From contig JAUJOD010000001.1 in NCBI GenBank assembly GCA_030447865.1, forward strand, positions 248,001 through 312,000: a stretch of DNA of 64,000 nucleotides, in the 5' to 3' direction. Positions within the stretch are counted from its first letter, which is position 1, and each line of letters opens with the position of its first letter. The notes beneath the pieces are model-generated. The model searched no databases, had not been told where the DNA came from, and saw only the letters and a list, made by a program, of their open reading frames with translations. This document shows positions 9,154 to 18,473 of the stretch, one piece after another. Position numbers and translations under genes: made by a program. This DNA is from Nocardioidaceae bacterium. Its GTDB lineage: Bacteria; Actinomycetota; Actinomycetes; Propionibacteriales; Nocardioidaceae.

Positions 9154-9161
9154 CGTTGACC
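9154..9161. repeat. Target-site duplication, right copy (CGTTGACC)
   Basis: This copy is identical to 6377-6384 and directly abuts the right inverted repeat. Confidence 0.93.
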
Positions 9162-9225
9162 CATACGGCGTGAGACCTCACGCTGCCTCCCCCTGTCAAG
9201 GCGGGTCGGCACCCACCATCGCCCG

Positions 9226-9287
9226 CCCTCGACTTGTCAGGCTCCGCCAGGCGGAAGAGTGTCCTCTACAGCCTGACAAGTCGAGGG
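9226..9287 (-). terminator. Terminator after tuf
   Basis: An 18-bp perfect stem (CCCTCGACTTGTCAGGCT at 9226-9243 with its complement at 9270-9287) encloses a 26-nt loop that holds a second small GC hairpin. It starts 13 bp beyond the tuf stop. There is no U-tract, as is common in high-GC actinobacteria. It ends the rpsL-rpsG-fusA-tuf operon. Confidence 0.8.
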
Positions 9288-9300
9288 GAGGGGCGTCAGG

Positions 9301-10494
<1,194 letters not shown>

Positions 10495-10551
10495 TTGGAC
10501 TTCCTCCTGTTATGAGTTACTCGTTACGTGTACGTCGGGCGGCCGGGGCGG

Positions 10552-12657
10552 CTACTCGCCGCGAACCTTCTGGATGATCTCGTCGGCGACGCTCCTGGGA
10601 ACCTCGGCGTACGAATCGAACTGCATCGAGTACGACGCGCGACCTTGGGTCTTGGACCGCAGATCACCAACGTATCCAAACATCTCCGAGAGGGGAACCA
10701 GACCCTTGACGAGCTTGGCGCCCCCCAGCCCCTCCTCCATCGCCTGGATCTGGCCGCGACGGGAGTTCAGGTCACCGATGACGTCACCCATGTAGTCCTC
10801 AGGCGTGGTGACCTCCACGGCCATCATCGGCTCGAGCAGTACGGGGTCGGCCTTGCGCGCGGCCTCCTTGAACACCATGCGGCCGGCCATCTTGAACGCC
10901 ATCTCCGAGGAGTCGACATCGTGGTAGGCGCCGTCTTGGAGCGTCACCTTGATGTCGACCATCGGGTAGCCGGCGAGGACGCCGAACTCCATCGCCTCCT
11001 GGATGCCTTCGTCGACCGGCGGGATGTACTCGCGGGGGATGCGGCCGCCGGTGACCGCGTTGACGAACTCGTAGCCGCCGTCGCCGTCACCGCCGGTGGG
11101 CTCCATGTCGATGATGACCTTCGCGAACTGGCCCGACCCACCCGTTTGCTTCTTGTGGACGTAGTCGACCTTGGTGACGGGGCGGCGGATGGTCTCGCGG
11201 TAGGCGACCTGAGGCTTGCCGACGTTGGCGTCGACGCGGAACTCGCGGCGCATCCGGTCGACCAGCACCTCGAGGTGCAGCTCACCCATCCCGGCGATGA
11301 TCGTCTGCCCGGTCTCCTCGTCGGTGCGCACCTGGAACGTGGGGTCTTCCTCCGACAGCCGCTGGATCGCCGTACCGAGCTTCTCCTGGTCGCCCTTGGA
11401 CTTGGGCTCGATGGCGACGTGGATCACCGGGGCGGGGAAGGTCATCGACTCCAGCACCACTGGGGCGTTGATGTCGCACAGCGTCTCGCCGGTGGTGGTG
11501 TCCTTCAGCCCCATCACGGCGACGATGTGGCCGGCGCCGACAGTGGCGATCTCCTCGCGCTTGTTCGCGTGCATCCGGTAGATCTTGCCGATCCGCTCGC
11601 GCCGACCCTTGGTGGGGTTGAGCACGTTGGTACCGGTGTCGAGCCGACCGGAGTACACCCGCAGGTAGGTCAGCTTGCCGAGGTGCGGGTCGGCCATGAT
11701 CTTGAAGGCCAACGCGGCGAACGGCTCGGACTCGTCCGGCCGCCGCTGGACCACGACCTCCTCGTCCTTCACGTCATGTCCTTCGACCGCGGGAAGCTCC
11801 ACCGGCGAGGGAAGGTAGGCAACGACCGCGTCGAGCAGCGGCTGCACCCCCTTGTTCTTGAAGGCCGTGCCGGTGAGCACCGGGGTCAGCTTGTCGGCGA
11901 CGGTGGCGCGTCGAATCGCAGCCTGGAGCGCCTCGACCGAGGGCTCCTCGCCCTCGAGGTAGAGCTCCATCATCTCGTCGTCGGCTTCGGCGATGGTCTC
12001 CAGGAGCCGGTCACGCCACTCGGCAGCCGCGTCCTTGTGGGACGCCGGGATCTCCTCGACGGTGTAGTCCTCGCCCTTGACGGTCTCGCCGCGCCAGGTC
12101 AGCGCCCGCATGGCGACGAGGTCGACGACGCCGATGAAGTCGGCCTCGGTGCCGATCGGGATCTGCAGAACCAGGGGTACGGCGCCCAGGCGCGACTCGA
12201 TCATCTCGACACAGCGGTGGAACTCGGCGCCGGTGCGGTCGAGCTTGTTGACAAAGCACAGCCGCGGCACGCGGTAGCGGTTCGCCTGCCGCCACACCGT
12301 CTCAGACTGCGGCTCGACGCCCGCGACGCCGTCGAACACGGCGACAGCACCGTCGAGAACCCGCAGCGAACGCTCCACCTCGACGGTGAAGTCGACGTGG
12401 CCGGGGGTGTCGATGATGTTGATCGTGTGGTCTTTCCACGTGCAGGTCGTCGCGGCCGAGGTGATCGTGATGCCGCGCTCTTGCTCCTGCTCCATCCAGT
12501 CCATCGTGGCGGCGCCCTCGTGGACCTCACCCATCTTGTAGTTGATGCCGGTGTAGAACAGGATCCGCTCGGTCGTGGTCGTCTTACCGGCGTCGATGTG
12601 CGCCATGATGCCGATGTTGCGGACCCGGCGGAGGTCGGTGGTGATCTCGGTTGCCAC
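10552..12657 (-). CDS. fusA: Translation elongation factor G
   Basis: EF-G is the translocation GTPase. The 701 residues show AHIDAGKT (19-26), DTPGHVDF and NKLD motifs, then domains II-V with the conserved [26 protein letters not shown] block. The length is normal. It is co-transcribed with rpsL, rpsG and tuf. Confidence 0.99.
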   Translation of the reverse strand: MATEITTDLRRVRNIGIMAHIDAGKTTTTERILFYTGINYKMGEVHEGAATMDWMEQEQERGITITSAATTCTWKDHTINIIDTPGHVDFTVEVERSLRVLDGAVAVFDGVAGVEPQSETVWRQANRYRVPRLCFVNKLDRTGAEFHRCVEMIESRLGAVPLVLQIPIGTEADFIGVVDLVAMRALTWRGETVKGEDYTVEEIPASHKDAAAEWRDRLLETIAEADDEMMELYLEGEEPSVEALQAAIRRATVADKLTPVLTGTAFKNKGVQPLLDAVVAYLPSPVELPAVEGHDVKDEEVVVQRRPDESEPFAALAFKIMADPHLGKLTYLRVYSGRLDTGTNVLNPTKGRRERIGKIYRMHANKREEIATVGAGHIVAVMGLKDTTTGETLCDINAPVVLESMTFPAPVIHVAIEPKSKGDQEKLGTAIQRLSEEDPTFQVRTDEETGQTIIAGMGELHLEVLVDRMRREFRVDANVGKPQVAYRETIRRPVTKVDYVHKKQTGGSGQFAKVIIDMEPTGGDGDGGYEFVNAVTGGRIPREYIPPVDEGIQEAMEFGVLAGYPMVDIKVTLQDGAYHDVDSSEMAFKMAGRMVFKEAARKADPVLLEPMMAVEVTTPEDYMGDVIGDLNSRRGQIQAMEEGLGGAKLVKGLVPLSEMFGYVGDLRSKTQGRASYSMQFDSYAEVPRSVADEIIQKVRGE

Positions 12658-12744
12658 GGTTGGCGGTTCCCTAACGGTGTAGAGGTCGATGGGCGGGAAG
12701 AGACGGGTACGGCGGCCGACGGAGGCGGGCGGCGTACCCCTCGC

Positions 12745-13215
12745 TCACCAGCGGTAGTGCGCGAACGCCTTGTTGGACTCGGCCATCTTGTGCGTGTCCT
12801 CGCGACGCTTCACGGCGGCGCCCAGCCCGTTGGAGGCGTCGAGCAGCTCGTTCATCAGCCGTTCGGACATGGTCTTCTCGCGACGGGCCTGTGAGTACTG
12901 CACGAGCCACCGCAGGGCAAGCGTCGTGGCCCGGTTGGGGCGCACCTCGACCGGCACCTGGTAGGTGGCGCCGCCGACGCGGCGGCTCTTGACCTCGAGG
13001 GTCGGCTTGACGTTGTCGAGAGCCCGCCTCAGCGTCACCACCGGGTCGGTGCCGCTCTTGTTGCGGCAGCCCTCGAGCGCAGTGTGGACGATCTTTTCGG
13101 CGACCTGCTTCTTGCCGTCGACGAGCACCTTGTTGACGAGCTGGGTGACCAACGGGCTGCCGTAGACCGGGTCGATCTCGATCGGACGCTTAGGAGCCGG
13201 ACCCTTGCGTGGCAT
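12745..13215 (-). CDS. rpsG: 30S ribosomal protein S7
   Basis: S7 nucleates the small-subunit head. The ATG at 13213-13215 gives [20 protein letters not shown] and 156 residues, the usual length; an open frame continuing further upstream runs through rpsL and is not coding. Its start overlaps the rpsL stop by one base. [20 protein letters not shown] is the standard C-terminus. Confidence 0.98.
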   Translation of the reverse strand: MPRKGPAPKRPIEIDPVYGSPLVTQLVNKVLVDGKKQVAEKIVHTALEGCRNKSGTDPVVTLRRALDNVKPTLEVKSRRVGGATYQVPVEVRPNRATTLALRWLVQYSQARREKTMSERLMNELLDASNGLGAAVKRREDTHKMAESNKAFAHYRW

Positions 13216-13589
13216 TAGCGCTTCTCCTTCTTCGCGCCGTAGCGGCTGCGAGCCTGCTTGCGGTTCTTGACGCCCTGGGTGTCGAGGGAGCCGCGGATGA
13301 TCTTGTAGCGCACGCCGGGAAGGTCCTTCACGCGGCCGCCGCGGACGAGCACGATGGAGTGCTCCTGCAGGTTGTGACCAACGCCGGGGATGTACGCCGT
13401 CACCTCCATGCCGCTGGTCAGGCGCACCCGCGCGACCTTGCGGAGCGCGGAGTTCGGCTTCTTCGGGGTAGTGGTGTAGACACGCGTGCACACGCCGCGA
13501 CGCTGAGGGGACCCCTTCAGCGCCGGCGTCTTGGTCTTCGACACCTTGTCCTGGCGGCCCTTGCGGACCAGCTGCTGGATGGTGGGCAC
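13215..13589 (-). CDS. rpsL: 30S ribosomal protein S12
   Basis: S12 guards decoding accuracy. It has 124 residues from a GTG start at 13587-13589. Residues K43 (TPKKPNS) and K88 (GRVKDLPGV), the sites of streptomycin-resistance mutations, are both the sensitive wild-type lysines. The D89 beta-methylthiolation site is present. It is the first gene of the str operon, with a leader of about 210 nt. Confidence 0.98.
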   Translation of the reverse strand: MPTIQQLVRKGRQDKVSKTKTPALKGSPQRRGVCTRVYTTTPKKPNSALRKVARVRLTSGMEVTAYIPGVGHNLQEHSIVLVRGGRVKDLPGVRYKIIRGSLDTQGVKNRKQARSRYGAKKEKR

Positions 13590-13636
13590 CGCGTGGTTCT
13601 CTTTCCTGTCGGCAACGCTTCGGCTGTCTGCGACGA

Positions 13637-13661
13637 CCGACCCCCGAGGTCGGGCGTGTCG
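13637..13661 (-). promoter_or_regulatory. Shared ribosomal-operon leader element, copy 2 (rpsL leader)
   Basis: All 25 bases are identical to 6140-6164. It is transcribed within the rpsL leader, about 48-72 bp upstream of the GTG start, and can form the same CCGACC/GGTCGG hairpin. Confidence 0.6.
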
Positions 13662-13805
13662 CCCGCTCCCAGGTCACAGGCTCCGAGCGCCTGCTCGGGT
13701 CTGTGGAGGTCTTGCGCAGACCTCGCGGCTGCGCAGGAAGCACTTCAAGGGGCGCCGTCTGCCTGGCACACGAGAGTGCCCGGAACGCTCCAGGCACGGA
13801 TGTTA

Positions 13806-13834
13806 AGGGTACCGGGTGGCTGTATCGGGGTCAA
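13806..13834 (-). promoter_or_regulatory. rpsL operon promoter
   Basis: Minus strand: TTGACC (13829-13834), a 17-bp spacer and TACCCT (13806-13811). The spacing and both hexamers fit the main vegetative sigma factor well. The transcript would begin near 13800, giving a leader of about 210 nt that contains the shared element. Confidence 0.75.
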
Positions 13835-13909
13835 AACAAGCGGTCAGAGGGTGCTTGGCTTGGTGCAGATGTCAGATGACCTCCGCAACCGCAACCACCT
13901 GGCTTGGAG

Positions 13910-15433
13910 TCAGCGGTGTTGAGCCGAGCGGGACCACCGGGGTTCGTTGGGTGCACCGAACCAGGTGGTTAGCGCGTCCTGGAGCCCCCGGTGGGTTGAA
14001 TCTCCCGCCCAGGCCACGTATCCGTCGGGCCGAATCAAAACGGCAGCGGGAGCAGTGACCCCGCCAAGTACCGGAAGCTCCCAGGTGCCGACGTATTCCG
14101 CGTCGATCAACTGAACCCGATCCGCCCAGGGAGTGATGTCGAGACCGCCGGGCTCACCGAGGTTGAGCAGCACGGGGCGGGCATTGTGCAACAGGGTGAA
14201 GACCCGCAGCGCGCCGTCGGCGGTGACCAGGTCGAGATCGGGCATGCGGCGTCCGAGCAGCGGGTGTCCGTCGCCCAGGTCGTAGTGAATGCCCAGGCCG
14301 GACATCTCCGCGGCGAGTCGTCGGCGAGGCTCGCCCATGCCGAGGAGCTCAGACATGATGTCGCGCAGTGCCTCCGTGCGTTCGCCGGGGCGGAGAAGCG
14401 CGATCTGCGCCATCGTGTTGCGCAGCACGCGGGCTCCGACCGGGTGGCGCTCGGCGTGGTAGGTGTCGAGGAGGCTGTCCGGCGATGTCCGGTTGACCAC
14501 CTGCGCAAGCTTCCATCCGAGATTCACCGCATCATGCACACCGGTATTGAGGCCCTGTCCACCAGTCGGGGCATGCACGTGTGCGGCTTCGCCCGCCAGC
14601 AGCACCCGTCGGTCGCGGTAGGCCGCGGCCTGCCGACTCACATCAGTGAATCTGGAGGTCCAGGTGGGACTGTGGACACCGTAATCGGTCCCGTAGACGG
14701 CGATGAGCGCCTCGCTGAGATCGCGCAGGGTGGGTTCGCTGGTGCTTGGGTGCTGTTCGGTCACCATGACCCCTATCGGCCCGCTATCCCCGTAGACCAC
14801 CTGGCCGTCGCGGATCTCGTACTCCACTCGACCCAGGGCATGGACGCCGAGAGCGTCGCGGCGGATGCCCAACGCCGGCTCCTCGGCCATCTCGACCTCG
14901 GCGATAAGAAAGCTCGTCGTCGGATCCCACCCGGGGAACTCGATGCCGGCTGCCTTACGGATCAGACTGCGTCCTCCGTCGCACCCAACGAGATACTCCG
15001 CCCGCAATGACCGGTTGTCGGACACCGCGACATCGACGCCGGTGTCGTCCTGCGCGAGACCGGTCACTTCTCGTCCGCGATAGATCGTCACCTCCAGCTC
15101 GCCGACCCAACCGGCCAGCAGGCGCTCGATGTGGTTCTGCCACAGACCCAGCCCATAGTTGTGCCGGGTGGGAAAGTCGCTGATGTCCAAAGGGATCATG
15201 GAGAATCCCGCGACCTGGGCCACCTGCCCCTGCGAGAGGAACCGATCGGCGATTCCACGCTGATCGAGGATCTCAATGGTGCGTGAGTGCAGACCGCCAG
15301 CGCGCCTTCCGGGGAGGTCCTGACTGACACGCCGCTCGACAATGGCAACGTCCACGCCGGCCAACGCCAACTCGCCCGCCAGCATCAGCCCTGTCGGACC
15401 TCCCCCCGCGATCACCACCGCATGTTCGATCAT
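13910..15433 (-). CDS. FAD-dependent aromatic monooxygenase (PHBH fold)
   Basis: The protein has 507 residues. The GGGPTG dinucleotide-binding loop is at 10-15, the DG motif is GCDGGRSLIR and the GD-like motif is LLAGEAAHVHAPTGGQGLN, with Glu where most relatives have Asp. A thioredoxin-like C-terminal domain follows. Relatives include hydroxylases of polyketide tailoring and rifampicin monooxygenase (Rox), and the substrate cannot be told from sequence alone. The ATG at 15433 is chosen because GAGGGTGG lies just upstream and the FAD loop starts nine residues in. It stands alone, reading toward rpsL, with no clear terminator before the rpsL promoter. Confidence 0.85.
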   Translation of the reverse strand: MIEHAVVIAGGGPTGLMLAGELALAGVDVAIVERRVSQDLPGRRAGGLHSRTIEILDQRGIADRFLSQGQVAQVAGFSMIPLDISDFPTRHNYGLGLWQNHIERLLAGWVGELEVTIYRGREVTGLAQDDTGVDVAVSDNRSLRAEYLVGCDGGRSLIRKAAGIEFPGWDPTTSFLIAEVEMAEEPALGIRRDALGVHALGRVEYEIRDGQVVYGDSGPIGVMVTEQHPSTSEPTLRDLSEALIAVYGTDYGVHSPTWTSRFTDVSRQAAAYRDRRVLLAGEAAHVHAPTGGQGLNTGVHDAVNLGWKLAQVVNRTSPDSLLDTYHAERHPVGARVLRNTMAQIALLRPGERTEALRDIMSELLGMGEPRRRLAAEMSGLGIHYDLGDGHPLLGRRMPDLDLVTADGALRVFTLLHNARPVLLNLGEPGGLDITPWADRVQLIDAEYVGTWELPVLGGVTAPAAVLIRPDGYVAWAGDSTHRGLQDALTTWFGAPNEPRWSRSAQHR

Positions 15434-15661
15434 CGCCACCCTCCGGGCACTCCGCCGGTCGCGACCAGCGCAAGACAACCCTCGACCCCCCACGCACGCA
15501 TCTCGCATCCCCCTACTTCCGCAAGTTCTCGCTCGCCTCGGCGGACGATTCTGCGGCACGACCCGGGTCTTGCCGCAAGCCCCCCAACCCGCTATATGTT
15601 GAGAGTGAGAGGAGCGATTACCCTCCTCCCTTGATCTTCTGCCGTGGGACGCGGCTGGTGA

Positions 15662-16846
15662 CTACGCTGGATGGCGGATGGCGTCACGCGCGTCGGCGTA
15701 CCGGATCACCTCGAAGCTGATCAGTCCGACCAGTACGGCGGTGAGCACCCCCAGTGCCGCCAGCGCCGGCAACGCGCCAACCAGCAGTGGCGCCAACAGC
15801 AGCAGGACGGCCACGCATAGTCGGGGTCGATTGATCGACCCGATGTTTCGCTGCCGGAAGGCAAGGTGAGCCAGCAGGTAGGTGGCTACGCCGCCGTACA
15901 TCGCCCAGAGCGGGCCGGTTGCCAGCGGCTCCGAGAGCGGATGGTGCTCGGTGTCGGCGACGTACTCCGTCACCTTCTTGAGGCCGAGGGCTAGGTAGAC
16001 GATGCCGGCGACCATTGGGAAGTGCAGGTAGGTGTAGGAGTCCCGCGCCAGCCGCGTTCGGTCGCTGCCGGACAGCCCGGCGAGCGTTCGCTCGGCCACC
16101 GGAGCGACGACGTCGAAGTACGCCCACCACAACGCGACGGTGACGGCGAGGCCGAGCAGGGCAGCGGCGACTACGGGTGTCGTGATGGCTTGTCCGCCAA
16201 CGCCGACACCGATCGCCACGATCGACTCACCGAGGGCGATGATGATGATCAGTCCGTGCCGCTCGGCAAAGTGTCGAGCGGATGGGAGCCGCCAATCGCT
16301 GCCAGCCAAGTAGACGCCCGTGTAGTCGACAACGAGGGCGAGCGCCCAGCACCCAGTCTGGGCTGGTCCGCCGAGGGCCGCACCGACAACAAGCAGGACC
16401 GCGGCGATCGTGACGGGTACGGCGGTGCGCGCGAGCTGTCGTCGTAAGCCGGCGTCTCCCCCGGCAGCGATCGCGAAAACCGCCAGGTGACCGAGACGCA
16501 CGACGCCAAGGCTCACGGCCAGGGCAATCGGCGCGTGCAGGCCGCTCCCGGAGTCGCCCCACGCCTCGGGGATCGTGAGCGCAACGACGAACATCGCCGC
16601 CATCGCGGTCATCAGACTCGCCCGGATGAGACCTTCGTCAGCCCGCGCCTGATTGCCCAGCCAGGCGTAGCTGCACCAGGCCCACCAGAGCAAAGCGAGC
16701 AACACCAGGCCGCGAAACGCGCCACGCCACGTCAGGTCCTCGGCCATGAAGGACGTCACCTGGGTGATGGCGAAGACGAAAACCAGGTCGAAGAACAGCT
16801 CTAACGTCGTTACGCCATGGCCCTCGCGGGTCGGCCGCACCAGCAC
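15662..16846 (-). CDS. LtrA-like low-temperature-requirement family membrane protein
   Basis: This is a polytopic membrane protein of about 394 residues. The family signature TTLELFFDLVFVFAITQVT is near the N-terminus and about ten further hydrophobic segments follow, with a HFAERHGLIIIIALGESIVAIG block. The LtrA family has no firmly established biochemical role. The start is uncertain: GTG at 16844-16846 (VLVRPTREGHGV) is given because relatives begin close to this point, but the frame is open to 16987. It lies 38 bp downstream of the RHH-like gene and may be cotranscribed with it. Confidence 0.8.
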   Translation of the reverse strand: MLVRPTREGHGVTTLELFFDLVFVFAITQVTSFMAEDLTWRGAFRGLVLLALLWWAWCSYAWLGNQARADEGLIRASLMTAMAAMFVVALTIPEAWGDSGSGLHAPIALAVSLGVVRLGHLAVFAIAAGGDAGLRRQLARTAVPVTIAAVLLVVGAALGGPAQTGCWALALVVDYTGVYLAGSDWRLPSARHFAERHGLIIIIALGESIVAIGVGVGGQAITTPVVAAALLGLAVTVALWWAYFDVVAPVAERTLAGLSGSDRTRLARDSYTYLHFPMVAGIVYLALGLKKVTEYVADTEHHPLSEPLATGPLWAMYGGVATYLLAHLAFRQRNIGSINRPRLCVAVLLLLAPLLVGALPALAALGVLTAVLVGLISFEVIRYADARDAIRHPA

Positions 16847-16884
16847 TCGTGGGCGGCTACTGCCCGGCGGCAACCCCGGGCCTG

Positions 16885-17409
16885 CTAACCCGGGCCCTGA
16901 GCGCGGACGGCGTGCACTTGCTCCATCGCACTTCGCAGCTCCTGCAGCCACTCTTCGCTGTGCTGTTCGACAAGCTTCACGCACCACGCCAGCGCCTCTG
17001 AGCGCGAGCGCGCCACGCCAGCTTCCACCAGGGTGTCGAGCACCTGGCGTTGCGGTTGCCGAAGCCGGGTCATCGCGGGTACGGCGAGGTGGGTGAATGT
17101 CGCCGTACGATCGCCGAGGCGCACCCCCCAGGACACCTTGCGGTCAAAGCGGTGCTCGGCCTCTCGGGCGATCTTGATCCGCGCGTCTCGCGTCTCTTCT
17201 CGCCACGACGATGCTCGACCCGCGGCCGCCTCGGCGTGTGCCTCGTCTGTCGCGTCGGCCTCGAGCTCGACGGGGTCGAGTTGCACGCGGACGGTGATCT
17301 CGTCCCGGTCAACGGTGATGTCTGGGCTCAATGTGGTCCACTCGCTCGGGAGCCGGCCGGTGAACCAGGCCCGGATGTCGTCTGCAGTGGGTTCTGTCAT
17401 TGCCGTCAT
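16885..17409 (-). CDS. Putative RHH-type regulator
   Basis: The protein has 174 residues. No full-length family was recognised. Residues about 110-150 (TRLRQPQRQVLDTLVEAGVARSRSEALAWCVKLV) look like a ribbon-helix-helix module: a short strand, helix A, then helix B beginning at the SRSEA turn. The N-terminal part is acidic and resembles no known domain. Three ATTAC boxes at 8-bp spacing directly abut the start codon, which is what an autoregulating RHH protein would bind. The alternative start is ATG at 17400. The neighbouring LtrA gene could be a target. Confidence 0.6.
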   Translation of the reverse strand: MTAMTEPTADDIRAWFTGRLPSEWTTLSPDITVDRDEITVRVQLDPVELEADATDEAHAEAAAGRASSWREETRDARIKIAREAEHRFDRKVSWGVRLGDRTATFTHLAVPAMTRLRQPQRQVLDTLVEAGVARSRSEALAWCVKLVEQHSEEWLQELRSAMEQVHAVRAQGPG

Positions 17410-17410
17410 G

Positions 17411-17431
17411 ATTACACGATTACATCATTAC
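17411..17431. promoter_or_regulatory. Three ATTAC boxes at 8-bp spacing (candidate operator)
   Basis: ATTAC occurs at 17411-17415, 17419-17423 and 17427-17431, immediately upstream of the RHH-like gene. Direct repeats of short boxes with 7-10 bp period are typical operators for ribbon-helix-helix dimers. Assignment to this protein is inference. Confidence 0.55.
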
Positions 17432-17470
17432 GTGGAAGATGCAAGGTGTTGTCGTTCACACGGCGGCCCG

Positions 17471-17662
17471 TCAGGCCCCCACAGTCGGCGGCGAGGCACC
17501 GGGCCCAGCCTGAGGCCCGCCTTGCCGCTTGGAGATCCAACCAATCACCGCCGCAAGGGCCAGGACACCCGCCAGCACGGCTGCAACGGTCAGCAACTCC
17601 CCCTTCAGCAGCCAGTAGCCGACGATGCCGCCCGCCAACATCACCACCCCCGCGAGGTACAC
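17471..17662 (-). CDS. Small two-helix membrane protein
   Basis: The protein has 63 residues if translated from GTG at 17660-17662. Two hydrophobic segments (YLAGVVMLAGGIVGYWLL and LLTVAAVLAGVLALAAVIGWI) are joined by KGE, followed by a G/P/A-rich tail. No family was recognised. It starts 14 bp downstream of the preceding membrane-protein stop, so coupling is likely. An upstream in-frame ATG at 17740 would overlap that gene by 64 bp and is less likely. Confidence 0.5.
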   Translation of the reverse strand: MYLAGVVMLAGGIVGYWLLKGELLTVAAVLAGVLALAAVIGWISKRQGGPQAGPGASPPTVGA

Positions 17663-17676
17663 AAGCGCGTCTTGTC

Positions 17677-18111
17677 TCAGGGGAGCAGGGTGAGCCCAAG
17701 CCCGATGACTGCCAGCGTCGCCAGCAGGCTGACCAGCCATCGTCGGTTGCCGTCGGCGGTGAGCAGTCGGTCGCTAGCCGCTGCCCCAGCGGCAAACGCC
17801 GCCGTCACGCCAATCAGCACAATGAACGTCATCCACTCGAAGTCGCGGTTGGCCGCCAGGGTCGCGGCGACGAACAGTGCAGTCACCGCCAATGACGCAG
17901 CGACTATCGCGAGGCCGAGCGGCAGAGCGGACCGGGTGTCCCTGTGCCCAGCGTGCTGGGCCGCCGACGTGGCGTCCACGGGCCGAGGGCCCGCCTGCGC
18001 AGTCACCGCCCGGTACACCCGGTCGGCCTGCTGAGGGTGCAGCGTGCCGTCAACGACGAGCGGATCAAGTGCGGCGTGCAGCGGATCAACGGGGGGCTGT
18101 TCGTGCGTCAT
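17677..18111 (-). CDS. Hypothetical membrane protein
   Basis: The protein has 144 residues. A soluble N-terminus (about 1-58, MTHEQPPVDPLHAALDPLVVDGTLHPQQADRVYRAV) resembles a helical domain often seen before membrane helices in actinobacterial proteins of unknown role. Three to four transmembrane segments follow (ALPLGLAIVAASLAVTALFVAATLA, MTFIVLIGVTAAFAAGAAAS, WLVSLLATLAVIGLGLTLL). It forms a pair with the two-helix gene downstream. No function is assigned. Confidence 0.65.
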   Translation of the reverse strand: MTHEQPPVDPLHAALDPLVVDGTLHPQQADRVYRAVTAQAGPRPVDATSAAQHAGHRDTRSALPLGLAIVAASLAVTALFVAATLAANRDFEWMTFIVLIGVTAAFAAGAAASDRLLTADGNRRWLVSLLATLAVIGLGLTLLP

Positions 18112-18200
18112 GGCGGGACGATATCGGCCGTCGGAGTCACCGAGGGGCACGCGAGCCGAGTCGCTGACCGGGACTCGCCCAGACGCTTCCCCTCAGTCGT

Positions 18201-18440
18201 TCAGCAGCACCTTCGCCAGCAGCGCTGCGGCTTATGCGGCGGTTGCGGAAGCACCGAGATGCCGACGTGCGGGAGCCGGGCTGCGAGGCCGACTGCATAG
18301 TCTTGGTACTCCGCCATGCGCGGTATCTCCACCCGCAGCCCGCGCAGCGCCGCGACGGCGTACGGCTGCATCGTCACCAGCGCACCACCCATCCGTTGTC
18401 GCCACTGCCTACCGCGCCGCCCTCCCCGTACCTGTCCCAC
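18201..18440 (-). pseudogene. Remnant of a threonine-aldolase-like (beta-eliminating lyase) gene
   Basis: The translated frame holds WRQRMGGALVTMQPYAVAALRGL and IPRMAEYQDYAVGLAARLPHVGISVLPQPPHKP, which match the C-terminal domain of PLP-dependent low-specificity threonine aldolases. The PLP-binding half is missing, the upstream reading frame changes, and downstream the coding-like sequence AALLAKVLLND continues in a different frame. It therefore appears to be a decayed fragment. The rest of the gap 18112-18473 shows no intact gene. Confidence 0.45.
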
Positions 18441-18473
18441 ATCTGGGCGTCGTCCGGGGCTGCTTCGAACGCA

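Noticed and set aside
10528-12894. Very long open frame (788 codons) on the plus strand opposite fusA
   Set aside because: It is antisense to a certain EF-G gene, has the low-complexity L/V/D/H/G composition of the complement of high-GC coding DNA and matches no domain.
13215-13589. Possible streptomycin-resistance alleles in rpsL
   Set aside because: Both critical lysines, K43 and K88, are wild type.
12745-13797. N-terminally extended S7 of 350 residues
   Set aside because: The extension runs through rpsL and its leader. The ATG at 13213-13215 gives the canonical 156-residue S7.
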